A stretch of DNA of 8,278 bases from an uncultured Clostridia bacterium (GCA_946059285.1 CAMGMW010000047.1:1-8278); one strand, 5' to 3'. Positions 1-5,481 are shown, counted from the first letter of the stretch. Notes: a model not told the origin generated them from the sequence alone. Program-made: numbers and translations.

Positions 1-364
1 TCAGGGGGAAATCGCCCATGAAGATTTCCTGATCCTTGATCTCGCCGGTCTGCTTGTTGTGCAGACGGACACGTACCTTGATGGGTTTTGCATAGGTCGC
101 ATCGCGCTCCTTGCACTCCTCCACCGTATACTTCGGCTTCTCATCCAGAGAATAATCAAGGAAAGACAGTTCCAGATTGCCGGTGTAGTCAGTGATCGTT
201 GCGACGTCGCGGAACACCTCCTGCAAGCCTTCGTTCAGGAACCAGTTATACGAATCCTTCTGAATTTTCAGCAGGTTCGGCATCTGCAGAATTTCCTGAT
301 ACTTCGCATAACTCTTGCGCTCGGTTTTTCCAAACTTCACGTCTTTGATTTCCATATGCGTCAT
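1..364 (-). CDS. rpoB: RNA polymerase beta subunit, N-terminal 121 residues (gene runs off left edge)
   Basis: This is the start of the beta subunit of DNA-directed RNA polymerase, the catalytic core enzyme of transcription. The reverse-strand translation begins [19 protein letters not shown] and continues with the family signatures [20 protein letters not shown] (about residues 28-47) and, at the window edge, IFMGDFPL, all typical of the beta N-terminal protrusion/lobe region. The frame is open to base 2; the apparent TGA at bases 1-3 is out of frame. I chose the ATG at 362-364 because AGAAAGG lies 5 nt upstream; a second in-frame ATG at 353-355 lacks a well-spaced ribosome binding site. The full protein should be about 1,200 residues and rpoC probably follows outside the window. 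No ribosomal protein gene (rplL) lies upstream, unlike the common rplJ-rplL-rpoB order. Identification is near certain; the exact start is moderately certain. Confidence 0.97.
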   Translation of the reverse strand, partial: MTHMEIKDVKFGKTERKSYAKYQEILQMPNLLKIQKDSYNWFLNEGLQEVFRDVATITDYTGNLELSFLDYSLDEKPKYTVEECKERDATYAKPIKVRVRLHNKQTGEIKDQEIFMGDFPL

Positions 365-448
365 CACAGCCTTTCTGTACTCAATGGGTGTGTTATTCAC
401 ATTATTACGACACACGCGGGGCAGTTGCCTCTTTGTTGTATCGTGCTC

Positions 449-477
449 TTGCCAACAGCAGAGATATGTGTTATACT
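449..477 (+). promoter_or_regulatory. Plus-strand promoter facing the rpoB promoter
   Basis: TTGCCA (449-454), a 17-nt spacer and TATACT (472-477) preceded by TG form a good sigma-A promoter with an extended -10. It would start near 484 and read rightward, against rpoB. No plus-strand gene follows, so the product would be a short antisense RNA to the first part of the rpoB leader. The match is clear; activity is unproven. Confidence 0.5.
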
Positions 478-487
478 AATTTTAGTA
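474..487. repeat. Palindrome overlapping the -10 and start of the plus-strand promoter
   Basis: TACTAA, two central T bases, and TTAGTA form a 6-bp-arm palindrome. It overlaps the -10 element and predicted start point of the plus-strand promoter and lies inside the rpoB leader. It could be a protein-binding site or chance in an A/T-rich stretch. Confidence 0.4.
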
Positions 488-531
488 GGTGGGAATTCGC
501 CGCTAGCCATATTTCCGCAGTATAGGCTAAC

Positions 532-560
532 ATTTTATCATACTTTTTTTCATTCGTCAA
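532..560 (-). promoter_or_regulatory. rpoB promoter
   Basis: On the minus strand TTGACG (555-560), a 17-nt spacer and TAAAAT (532-537) preceded by TGA give a strong sigma-A promoter with an extended -10. Predicted start is about 523-527. It lies after the Nudix terminator and before rpoB with no other gene between, so rpoB is transcribed from its own promoter here. Confidence 0.85.
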
Positions 561-569
561 CGGATTTTT

Positions 570-608
570 AAAAAAAATTGCCGGATTTGGAAAAATTCCA
601 AATCCGGC
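570..608 (-). terminator. Intrinsic terminator of the mntP-Nudix unit
   Basis: A perfect 13-bp stem, GCCGGATTTGGAA (580-592) with its complement at 596-608, has a 3-nt loop. On the minus strand it is followed by AA and a run of eight T bases. It begins one base after the Nudix stop codon and insulates that unit from the rpoB promoter about 10 nt further on. Confidence 0.93.
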
Positions 609-609
609 G

Positions 610-1167
610 TTATTTTGTTGCATGAAAATACTGCGTCAGCATCTGTTCCAAGCGCTGCAGGCGATCCGCATCTGGTTTTGCCACCATTTGCCGCCCTATC
701 ATTCGTTTCAGTTCCGAAAGTGTGACCCACCTTGCATCGCAGGTTTCCCCAGGCTGCAGCACCAGCTGCTCCAACGCAACATCCTTTTTGAGAACATAGG
801 TATCAGAAAACCATGTGCGTCCGCGGCAGGAATCCAGAAAAATGAATTCACTCTCTTCTGCACAGATCCCCGTTTCCTCCCACAGCTCACGGCGGATTGC
901 CTGCAAGCTTGTCTCCCCGGTCACGGCGGCTCCACCGGTATTTTCCCACAGATTTGCGTAGCATAGTTTCTCCGGCGACCGTTTTGTCAGCAGCAGCTCC
1001 CCGCGGCTGTTGAAAACCCACACAAAGACCACCAGATGGTATTCCCCGCGCTGCATGGGCGTACCTCGCAAATGCTTCCGACCCAATGGGCACCGGTTTC
1101 CGTCCAGCAGATCCCAGTATTCTTTCTTCTGTCCGGCATTCTTTATCTCATCAGAGCGGTAATCCAT
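610..1167 (-). CDS. Nudix hydrolase, 185 aa
   Basis: This belongs to the Nudix superfamily, which hydrolyses nucleoside diphosphates linked to another moiety using a divalent metal. The Nudix box GX5EX7REUXEEXGU is complete at residues 79-101 (G79, E85, R93-E94, E97-E98, G100-I101). The N-terminal part, EYWDLLDGNRCPLGRKHLRG followed by the YHLVVFVWVFNSRGE strand region, resembles the subgroup related to isopentenyl-diphosphate isomerase-like Nudix proteins, but true isomerase activity cannot be claimed. I chose the ATG at 1165-1167 because GGGGAGG lies 8 nt upstream; an ATG at 1203 would overlap the end of mntP and lacks a site. It starts 25 nt after the mntP stop and shares its terminator, so the two are probably co-transcribed. 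Substrate unknown; MutT-like clean-up or coenzyme hydrolysis are options. Confidence 0.9.
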   Translation of the reverse strand: MDYRSDEIKNAGQKKEYWDLLDGNRCPLGRKHLRGTPMQRGEYHLVVFVWVFNSRGELLLTKRSPEKLCYANLWENTGGAAVTGETSLQAIRRELWEETGICAEESEFIFLDSCRGRTWFSDTYVLKKDVALEQLVLQPGETCDARWVTLSELKRMIGRQMVAKPDADRLQRLEQMLTQYFHATK

Positions 1168-1192
1168 ACAGACTTCCTCCCCTTCTATGTAT

Positions 1193-1756
1193 TTAGGCCG
1201 CACCCGACAGATGCTCTATCAGAATTTTAACTCCCATCAGAATCAGAATCACTCCGCCGATAAACTCGGCTTTTGCCTTATACTTTGCGCCGAAGATATT
1301 TCCGATTTTTACACCTACGGCAGAAAAAGCGAAGGTTGTCACACCGACAATCGCGATTGCCCACCAGATATTCGTCTCTGTCACTGCAAAGGTCACACCG
1401 GTAGCAAGCGCATCGATACTGGTTGCAACTGCCAACGGCAGCATTGTTTTCACACCGAAAGAGTCATTCAGTTTCTCTTCTTCCCTGCCCAGCGCCTCAC
1501 GAAGCATATTCGCACCGATCAGCACCAACAAAACACATGCGATCCAATGATCAAACTGTCTGATATACTCTGCAAAAGAGCTGGCAAGCGCAAAGCCGAT
1601 CAAGGGCATCAATGCCTGAAAACCGCCAAAATAGCTGCCGAGAATGAGTGCGTGGCGCGGGCGTACGTGCTGTGTGGAAAGTCCCTTGCTGATAGAAACC
1701 GCAAACGCATCCATGGAAAGTGCGATTGCCGTGATCATCAAATCAAATAACCCCAT
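1193..1756 (-). CDS. mntP: Manganese efflux pump MntP, 187 aa
   Basis: MntP is a small inner-membrane exporter that removes excess Mn2+. The 187-residue protein is the usual size (E. coli 188) and shows six hydrophobic segments in two related halves. The paired signature motifs are present: ALSMDAFAVSISKG (about residues 12-25, with D16) and ATSIDALATGVTFA (111-124, with D115), the conserved aspartates lying in membrane helices. FDHWIACVLLVLIGANMLRE (68-87) and FIGGVILILMGVKILIEH (165-182) are also family-typical. The ATG at 1754-1756 has GGAGG only 4 nt upstream, a short but workable spacing; the upstream ATG at 1786 has no ribosome binding site. It heads a two-gene unit with the Nudix gene. 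I see no manganese riboswitch (yybP-ykoY type): only about 60 nt separate it from the tRNA terminator, and no convincing promoter is visible there. Confidence 0.95.
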   Translation of the reverse strand: MGLFDLMITAIALSMDAFAVSISKGLSTQHVRPRHALILGSYFGGFQALMPLIGFALASSFAEYIRQFDHWIACVLLVLIGANMLREALGREEEKLNDSFGVKTMLPLAVATSIDALATGVTFAVTETNIWWAIAIVGVTTFAFSAVGVKIGNIFGAKYKAKAEFIGGVILILMGVKILIEHLSGAA

Positions 1757-1819
1757 ATTGCCTCCGTTCGGTGCCGTGCAGCACATTTCTTTTTATGCAA
1801 TCAGGATACGCAAAATACG

Positions 1820-1847
1820 AGAAAATCCCGACGCAAGCGTCGGGATT
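1820..1847 (-). terminator. Terminator after tRNA-Leu
   Basis: A perfect 10-bp stem, AATCCCGACG (1824-1833) with its complement at 1838-1847, carries a tetraloop. On the minus strand it runs into TTTTCT. It begins one base after the CCA end of the tRNA. The T-run is short, so some read-through into mntP is possible. Confidence 0.85.
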
Positions 1848-1848
1848 C

Positions 1849-1933
1849 TGGTGCGAGTGATGCGACTTGAACGCACACGACGGTTGTCACACGCCCCTCA
1901 AACGTGCCTGTCTACCTATTCCAGCACACTCGC
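1849..1933 (-). tRNA. tRNA-Leu, anticodon GAG, CCA encoded
   Basis: On the minus strand a class II tRNA folds cleanly. The acceptor GCGAGTG (1927-1933) pairs perfectly with CACTCGC (1853-1859); the D arm contains GGTAGA; the anticodon stem CACGT/GCGTG (one G-U pair) encloses the loop TTGAGGG with anticodon GAG at 1897-1899; a long variable arm has a GAC/GTC stem; the T arm GTGCG / CGCAT has loop TTCAAGT. The discriminator A and CCA are encoded at 1849-1852. GAG reads CUC and CUU leucine codons. The gene has its own promoter and terminator and stands alone between mntP and the divergent rsmE. Confidence 0.97.
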
Positions 1934-1952
1934 GTTTGCAATTCGCTTGTTT

Positions 1953-1981
1953 ATTATAATGAAAGCGGCCACATTTGTCAA
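1953..1981 (-). promoter_or_regulatory. Consensus promoter of tRNA-Leu
   Basis: On the minus strand TTGACA (1976-1981), a 17-nt spacer and TATAAT (1953-1958) match the sigma-A consensus at all twelve positions. The start would be near 1946, about 13 nt before the mature tRNA 5' end. Confidence 0.93.
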
Positions 1982-2002
1982 GACCTTTTTTGTTTTTTTC
2001 CC

Positions 2003-2031
2003 TTGCGCCAGCACAGATTCTCTGCTAGAAT
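2003..2031 (+). promoter_or_regulatory. Probable rsmE promoter with extended -10
   Basis: TGCTAGAAT (2023-2031) is an extended -10 element with one mismatch from TATAAT. Seventeen nt upstream, TTGCGC (2003-2008) is a partial -35 box. The start would be near 2038, leaving a very short leader before the rsmE ribosome binding site (AAGGAGG, 2043-2049). It is divergent from the tRNA promoter. Confidence 0.6.
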
Positions 2032-2054
2032 GAATGCAGACAAGGAGGGGTCGT

Positions 2055-2786
2055 ATGCCTCGGTTTTTTGTCTCCGATCGGGAGATATCAGAGCATTTTA
2101 TGGTATTGCGCGGTGAAAACGCCGCTCATGCAAAAGTACTTCGCCTGAAAAATGGCGATCGTGTTACGGTTTGTGACGGCAAAGGCAATGATTATCACTG
2201 CATCGTTTCCGATGTGTCAGATGGGCAGATCAGTTTGGTCGTGCAGGGATGCAATGCATCTGAAAGTGAGGCCGCCGTCGCTTGCAGTATTTACATCGCT
2301 TTTCCAAAGGCGGACAAGCTGGAGCATGTCATTCAGAAAGCGACAGAGCTCGGCGCAGTCGAAATCGTTTGTTTTCCCAGCGCGCGCTGTGTCTCCCGTC
2401 CGGACGAAAAGTCTCTCGCAAAAAAGCTGGAGCGTTGGCAAAAAATCGCCGTCTCTGCCGCAGAGCAGTCCGGACGCGGCGTGATTCCGCGGGTGATTCT
2501 TCTGCCTTCCTATACCGCCGCGCTGGAGCGTGCCGCCACCGCCGATCTGGCTGTGTGCTTCTACGAAAACGAGGAGCACTTGACATTTCGTGCTGCAATC
2601 GAAAAGAATAGTTTTCGCACCGCTGCCATTCTGACCGGGCCGGAGGGCGGATTTGAGCCATCGGAGATCGAACAGGCCGTACAGGCGGGTTTGCAGATCT
2701 GCACACTTGGTCGCCGCATTCTCCGATGCGAAACCGCTCCGCTTTGTGCACTGTCCGCACTGATGTACGCATCCGGCGAGTTTTAA
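2055..2786 (+). CDS. rsmE: 16S rRNA (uracil-1498-N3)-methyltransferase RsmE, 243 aa
   Basis: RsmE methylates N3 of U1498 in helix 44 of 16S rRNA in the assembled small subunit, using S-adenosylmethionine. Length is typical for the family. The N-terminal PUA-like RNA-binding part includes HAKVLRLKNGDRVTVCDGKG (residues 25-44). The C-terminal SPOUT (trefoil-knot) domain shows FPKADKLEHVIQKATELG (83-100), RWQKIAVSAAEQSGRG (128-142), the cofactor-binding knot loop LTGPEGG (193-199) and LGRRILRCETAPL (218-230). The ATG at 2055 has AAGGAGG with a 5-nt gap; an upstream ATG at 2034 lacks such a site and lies close to the predicted mRNA start. In many firmicutes rsmE follows prmA or dnaJ; here it is the first gene of a plus-strand run. 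No clear terminator follows within the next 85 nt. Confidence 0.96.
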   Translation: MPRFFVSDREISEHFMVLRGENAAHAKVLRLKNGDRVTVCDGKGNDYHCIVSDVSDGQISLVVQGCNASESEAAVACSIYIAFPKADKLEHVIQKATELGAVEIVCFPSARCVSRPDEKSLAKKLERWQKIAVSAAEQSGRGVIPRVILLPSYTAALERAATADLAVCFYENEEHLTFRAAIEKNSFRTAAILTGPEGGFEPSEIEQAVQAGLQICTLGRRILRCETAPLCALSALMYASGEF

Positions 2787-2870
2787 TGCAGATTCTTGAT
2801 AAAAGCATTTATATGTTTAATTTAGAATCCCGTGCGCTGTGCCGGCTCATGCAAAACCTGATCATAAGCT

Positions 2871-2898
2871 TTGAAACCTTTTCTGATTCTGGTATAAC
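2871..2898 (+). promoter_or_regulatory. Promoter of the flippase gene
   Basis: TTGAAA (2871-2876), a 16-nt spacer and TATAAC (2893-2898) preceded by TGG form a sigma-A promoter with an extended -10. The start would be at about 2904-2906, which falls at the first bases of a perfect inverted repeat. The 85 nt between the rsmE stop and this promoter contain nothing else that I recognise. Confidence 0.7.
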
Positions 2899-2902
2899 AA
2901 CC

Positions 2903-2948
2903 TAAGCCTCACGCTGTAAAATCAAAGCATTTTACAGCGTGAGGCTTA
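2903..2948 (+). repeat. Perfect 20-bp inverted repeat at the 5' end of the flippase mRNA
   Basis: The arms at 2903-2922 and 2929-2948 are exact reverse complements (TAAGCCTCACGCTG and six further bases) around the 6-nt loop CAAAGC. The repeat starts at the predicted transcription start and ends 25 nt before the flippase start codon. No T-run follows (TATATATTTATT), so it is not a classical intrinsic terminator. It could be a 5' stabilising hairpin, an operator-like dyad, a weak terminator of rsmE read-through, or a dispersed repeat. Confidence 0.9.
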
Positions 2949-2973
2949 TATATTTATTGCGGGGGGTGATGGC

Positions 2974-4527
2974 TTGGAGCGAAACAGCTCGATTCTGGGC
3001 GGCGCGCTGCTTCTGACGGCTGCAAATCTTCTCTTACGTCTGATTTCCATTGCCTTCAATGTTTTTCTTGCCGATCAGATTGGCGCTGCAGGGCTTGGAC
3101 TGCTTCAGCTTATCTCCACCATCGGCGTCTTTGCCATGCTGGTAGGTACCTCCGGTGTTCGCGTCGCCGCCATGTATCTTTCCGCCGAGGAATTCGGTCA
3201 TCGCCGTTTGAGCGGCGTGCGTGAAGCAGTCTCCTCATGCCTGCGCTATGGACTGATCATCAGCAGTGCCGCAGGAGTGCTTTTGTTTCTGCTTGCCGAC
3301 TTCTTTTCTGTGCAGCTATTGCAGGATATCAGAGCCGCTTCGAGTCTGCGGATCATGGGCATCCTGCTGCCGTTCACCTGTCTGTGCGGTATCATGACCG
3401 GCTATTTTACCGCCTGTGGCCGCATCAAGCAGCTTGTCATCATCGAAATTGCAGAGCGCATTGTTTCTATGACGATCACCACCCTCCTGCTGCTGACATG
3501 GGCATACGGGGATCTGGAACGTTCTTGCTGGGCAATTACATTTGGCAGTTCGATCGGCTGTATGTTCGATTTTCTGTTTTTGTATTTTCGGTATCGGAAG
3601 GACATCTGCCATGTCCCATCCTCAAAAGAGCCTCTTCATATGCGAAAACGCCTGATCCGTCTGTGCGTCCCTCTGGCGTTGAATGACTATCTGCGTGCAG
3701 GCTTGAATACCGCGGAGCAGCTTTTGATTCCTTTCGGGCTGTCGCGTTATGCAGGCTCTTCCCAACAGGCAATGGCAGACTATGGTACCATTCACGGCAT
3801 GGTTTTTCCGATTCTAATGTTTCCCGCGGTGATTCTGTACTCACTTTCTGATCTGCTGGTACCAGAGCTTTCCCGTTGCCGCGCTATGCGAAGGCAGCGA
3901 CGCATTGTTGATTTGACGGACAAATGCATTCGGATGGGCATTCTCTTTGCAGGAGGCGTTGCCGGATTCCTATTCATCAACGCACACGAGCTGGGACTTT
4001 TGATTTACCACAGCAAAAGTGCAGGGCAATACCTTCGGAGTTTCGCTCCAATGGTTCTGGTGCTTTACACCGACGCTATTGTGGACGGAGTTTTAAAAGG
4101 GCTTGCTGAGCAAATCTCCTGCGTTCGCTATAACACCTTTACTTCCATGCTGGATGTCCTGTTTCTCTTCCTGCTGCTCCCACGCTGGGGCATACGCGGC
4201 TACATTTTTACTTTTACAATCACCCACGCGGTCAATCTGTTTCTCAGTATGCGACGCGTACTGCTCGTCTCTGAGCACCGAGCGCGTCCATCGGATTTTG
4301 TGCGACCTCTGTGCGCAGCACTCCTTGCCTCATTCCTTGCTTTCCTGCTTCCCCTTCCAAACAGTTCCTTGTTTTTGTGCGTTCTCCTTCGCGGCGGTTA
4401 TTTTCTGATTCTGCTGTGCGCCACTGTTTTGCTGACCGGCGCATTCACCGGGAAGGACTACCGTTGGCTCCGACGGGTCGTTTTGCGCTCGTCGCAGAGG
4501 ATTGACAGAAAGCAAAACTCCAGCTAG
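2974..4527 (+). CDS. SpoVB/MurJ-like lipid-linked oligosaccharide flippase, 517 aa, TTG start
   Basis: This is a polytopic membrane protein of the MVF/polysaccharide-transport group of the MOP superfamily, whose members flip lipid-linked sugar precursors across the membrane. Length (517) is close to that of Bacillus SpoVB (518). Hydrophobic segments run throughout, consistent with about 12-14 helices. Family-like features are the N-terminus ILGGALLLTAANLLLRLISI (7-26), IGAAGLGLLQLI (36-47), and the signature TAEQLLIPFGLSRYAGSS near 246-263 followed by ADYGTIHGMVFPILMFP (268-284). No ATG is usable in frame; TTG at 2974 follows the strong site GGGGGGTGAT, and the protein then begins exactly where SpoVB proteins do. 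It may act in cell-wall, spore-cortex or exopolysaccharide precursor export; the sequence does not decide which. The gene has its own promoter, and its stop codon overlaps the next promoter. Confidence 0.88.
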   Translation: MERNSSILGGALLLTAANLLLRLISIAFNVFLADQIGAAGLGLLQLISTIGVFAMLVGTSGVRVAAMYLSAEEFGHRRLSGVREAVSSCLRYGLIISSAAGVLLFLLADFFSVQLLQDIRAASSLRIMGILLPFTCLCGIMTGYFTACGRIKQLVIIEIAERIVSMTITTLLLLTWAYGDLERSCWAITFGSSIGCMFDFLFLYFRYRKDICHVPSSKEPLHMRKRLIRLCVPLALNDYLRAGLNTAEQLLIPFGLSRYAGSSQQAMADYGTIHGMVFPILMFPAVILYSLSDLLVPELSRCRAMRRQRRIVDLTDKCIRMGILFAGGVAGFLFINAHELGLLIYHSKSAGQYLRSFAPMVLVLYTDAIVDGVLKGLAEQISCVRYNTFTSMLDVLFLFLLLPRWGIRGYIFTFTITHAVNLFLSMRRVLLVSEHRARPSDFVRPLCAALLASFLAFLLPLPNSSLFLCVLLRGGYFLILLCATVLLTGAFTGKDYRWLRRVVLRSSQRIDRKQNSS

Positions 4528-4530
4528 AAT
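4502..4530 (+). promoter_or_regulatory. Near-consensus promoter of the glycosylase gene, inside the flippase 3' end
   Basis: TTGACA (4502-4507), a 17-nt spacer and TAGAAT (4525-4530) match the sigma-A consensus at 11 of 12 positions. The -35 lies in the last codons of the flippase gene and the flippase stop TAG is the first half of the -10. Predicted start is near 4537, giving a leader of about 22 nt containing only the ribosome binding site GGAGG (4549-4553). Confidence 0.82.
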
Positions 4531-4558
4531 AGTGATAAACTCACCATTGGAGGTTGCT

Positions 4559-5065
4559 ATGGCCCAGATACCTCATCGGCAGGTGCATCCCATCCCGCCG
4601 TTATTTGACGCACAGTCAAAAACATTGATTCTCGGCTCCTTTCCCTCTGTCAAATCCCGGGAGACCATGTTTTTTTACGGTCATCCGCAAAACCGATTTT
4701 GGCGCACAATGGCAGTGGTCACCGGTTTTCCGCTTCCGACCACTGTCGCGGAAAAGAAGGAATTGATACTGCAAAATCACTTTGCGCTCTGGGACTGTAT
4801 TGCAAGCTGCACAATCTCAGGCTCCGCCGACAGCAGCATCCAGGATGTTACACCGAATAACCTGTCCGTTATTTTGGACCATGCGCCGATATCGCAAATT
4901 TTCTGCAACGGCAATACGGCTTTCCGATGTTATCACCGTTATATACAGCCACTGATCGGGCGCAGCGCCGTTGTCCTCCCCTCCACCAGTCCGGCAAACG
5001 CCGCGTGGACAATGGAGCGCCTGATAGAAGCATGGAGCCGTGCGTTAAATGAGACAGTAGTCTGA
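4559..5065 (+). CDS. DNA-deoxyinosine (hypoxanthine)/uracil-DNA glycosylase family protein, 168 aa
   Basis: This resembles the small uracil-DNA-glycosylase-superfamily enzymes annotated as DNA-deoxyinosine glycosylases, which remove deaminated bases to start base-excision repair. The active-site region LILGSFPSVKSRE (residues 23-35) with FYGHPQNRFW (39-48) and the C-terminal motif VLPSTSPANA (139-148) are characteristic; LWDC at 77-80 is the internal motif of the fold. Size is typical for the group. I chose the ATG at 4559 because GGAGG sits 5 nt upstream and because the frame's earlier candidate start at 4502 lies inside the flippase gene and within the promoter. It is the last gene of the plus-strand run and is followed by a hairpin terminator. 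Hypoxanthine versus uracil preference cannot be told from sequence alone. Confidence 0.88.
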   Translation: MAQIPHRQVHPIPPLFDAQSKTLILGSFPSVKSRETMFFYGHPQNRFWRTMAVVTGFPLPTTVAEKKELILQNHFALWDCIASCTISGSADSSIQDVTPNNLSVILDHAPISQIFCNGNTAFRCYHRYIQPLIGRSAVVLPSTSPANAAWTMERLIEAWSRALNETVV

Positions 5066-5134
5066 CTGCCGCTGACACTGACATCTTCGCTGCCGTTCGG
5101 GATAAAGTATCTTTTTAAGCGTTGGACAGCATCA
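5066..5134. other. Short spacer without recognised features
   Basis: The 69 bases between the glycosylase stop and the shared terminator show no open frame, promoter or repeat that I can support. Confidence 0.6.
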
Positions 5135-5178
5135 AAAAGCACCCGAATGATCCGTATCGATCGTTCGGGTGCTTTCGA
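5135..5178. terminator. Terminator between converging genes (bidirectional)
   Basis: AGCACCCGAATGATC (5138-5152) pairs with GATCGTTCGGGTGCT (5159-5173), one position being a G-U pair on the plus-strand RNA and an A-C mismatch on the minus-strand RNA. The minus-strand transcript of the small 60-aa gene runs into TTTTT; the plus-strand transcript of the glycosylase gene runs into only TTTC. Position and flanking A/T runs suit a shared terminator. Confidence 0.85.
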
Positions 5179-5201
5179 TTCACTTTACCGAAGTGCTCCT
5201 G

Positions 5202-5384
5202 TTATTTTTTCCCCAGACCGTCCACATAGGCGCGCATCTCATCTTTGGAGCGGATTGACTCGCACTCACGGAGCACTGCCTCACGCTCCAGGTCGGTCAG
5301 CGACGCATAATAATCCATTGCATTTGCGTTCCGCATCAGCATCATTCCAAACCCCATTGGGACTTCATTCAAATCAAACTTCAT
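5202..5384 (-). CDS. Small conserved-looking protein of unknown function, 60 aa
   Basis: This is a genuine-looking small gene: ATG at 5382-5384, GGAGG 9 nt upstream, and a terminator 24 nt after the stop. The protein starts MKFDLNEVPMGFGMMLMRN, has a hydrophobic, methionine-rich first third, then a charged helical part SLTDLEREAVLRECESIRSKDEM (residues about 28-50) ending in VDGLGKK. From memory, short proteins with this MKFDLNEVPMGFGMAL-like start occur in clostridia without a known function; I cannot confirm that here. No transmembrane helix or known motif is evident. It lies 57 nt beyond the rplQ terminator on the same strand and has no convincing promoter, so it may depend on read-through from the ribosomal operon. 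Confidence 0.78.
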   Translation of the reverse strand: MKFDLNEVPMGFGMMLMRNANAMDYYASLTDLEREAVLRECESIRSKDEMRAYVDGLGKK

Positions 5385-5441
5385 TTTTCTCGACCTCCAC
5401 CGCTGTTATGCCGCAGAGGGAGAAAAACATGCACAGATTGC

Positions 5442-5478
5442 AAAAAGCTCCGAGAGTCTCAAAACTCCCGGAGCTTTT
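5442..5478 (-). terminator. Terminator of the alpha ribosomal operon
   Basis: On the minus strand AAAAGCTCCGGGAGT (5464-5478) pairs over 15 bp with ACTCTCGGAGCTTTT (5443-5457), including one G-U pair, with a 6-nt loop. The stem ends in a run of five T bases (5442-5446). The wobble pair becomes an A-C mismatch on the plus strand, so the structure fits leftward transcription best. It begins 3 nt after the rplQ stop codon. Confidence 0.92.
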
Positions 5479-5481
5479 AAA

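Larger units (their letters stand above)
397..510 (-). other. 37-codon open frame in the rpoB leader (possible leader peptide, probably untranslated)
   Basis: An ATG at 508-510 opens 37 codons ending in TGA at 397-399, entirely inside the rpoB leader and 32 nt before the rpoB start. It includes [14 protein letters not shown] and ends with a CPAC motif followed by VVIM. The upstream sequence GCGGAAAT is a poor, closely spaced ribosome binding site and the predicted mRNA start is only about 15 nt away, so efficient translation is doubtful. It may simply be the shadow of a sequence conserved for other reasons. Confidence 0.2.
365..531 (-). promoter_or_regulatory. rpoB 5' leader region with dyad symmetries
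   Basis: About 160 nt lie between the predicted rpoB transcription start (near 525) and the rpoB start codon, long for a simple leader. Visible structure: an inverted repeat GTTAGCC / GGCTAGC on the minus strand (525-531 and 502-508) straddling the predicted start site; a palindrome at 474-487; and a possible hairpin GTGTGT / ACACAC (388-393 with 410-415) just upstream of the rpoB ribosome binding site. I do not recognise a named riboswitch or ribosomal-protein leader here. A regulatory role is inference from length and structure. Confidence 0.45.

Noticed and set aside
1..3. Apparent TGA stop on the minus strand at the window edge
   Set aside because: It is out of frame with rpoB; the last in-frame codon is CTG at 2-4, so the gene continues beyond the window.
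59..571. 170-codon open frame on the plus strand across rpoB and its leader
   Set aside because: It is antisense to the clear rpoB coding sequence, with no ribosome binding site and no recognisable protein motif.
1187..1750. 187-codon open frame on the plus strand opposite mntP
   Set aside because: It mirrors mntP, is rich in His/Cys/Arg as antisense frames often are, and has no supporting signals.
1757..1820. Promoter or Mn2+ riboswitch for mntP
   Set aside because: Candidate boxes are poor and the space is too short for the known riboswitch fold.
2329..2808. 159-codon minus-strand open frame opposite rsmE
   Set aside because: Arg-rich antisense shadow; rsmE on the other strand carries all the family motifs.
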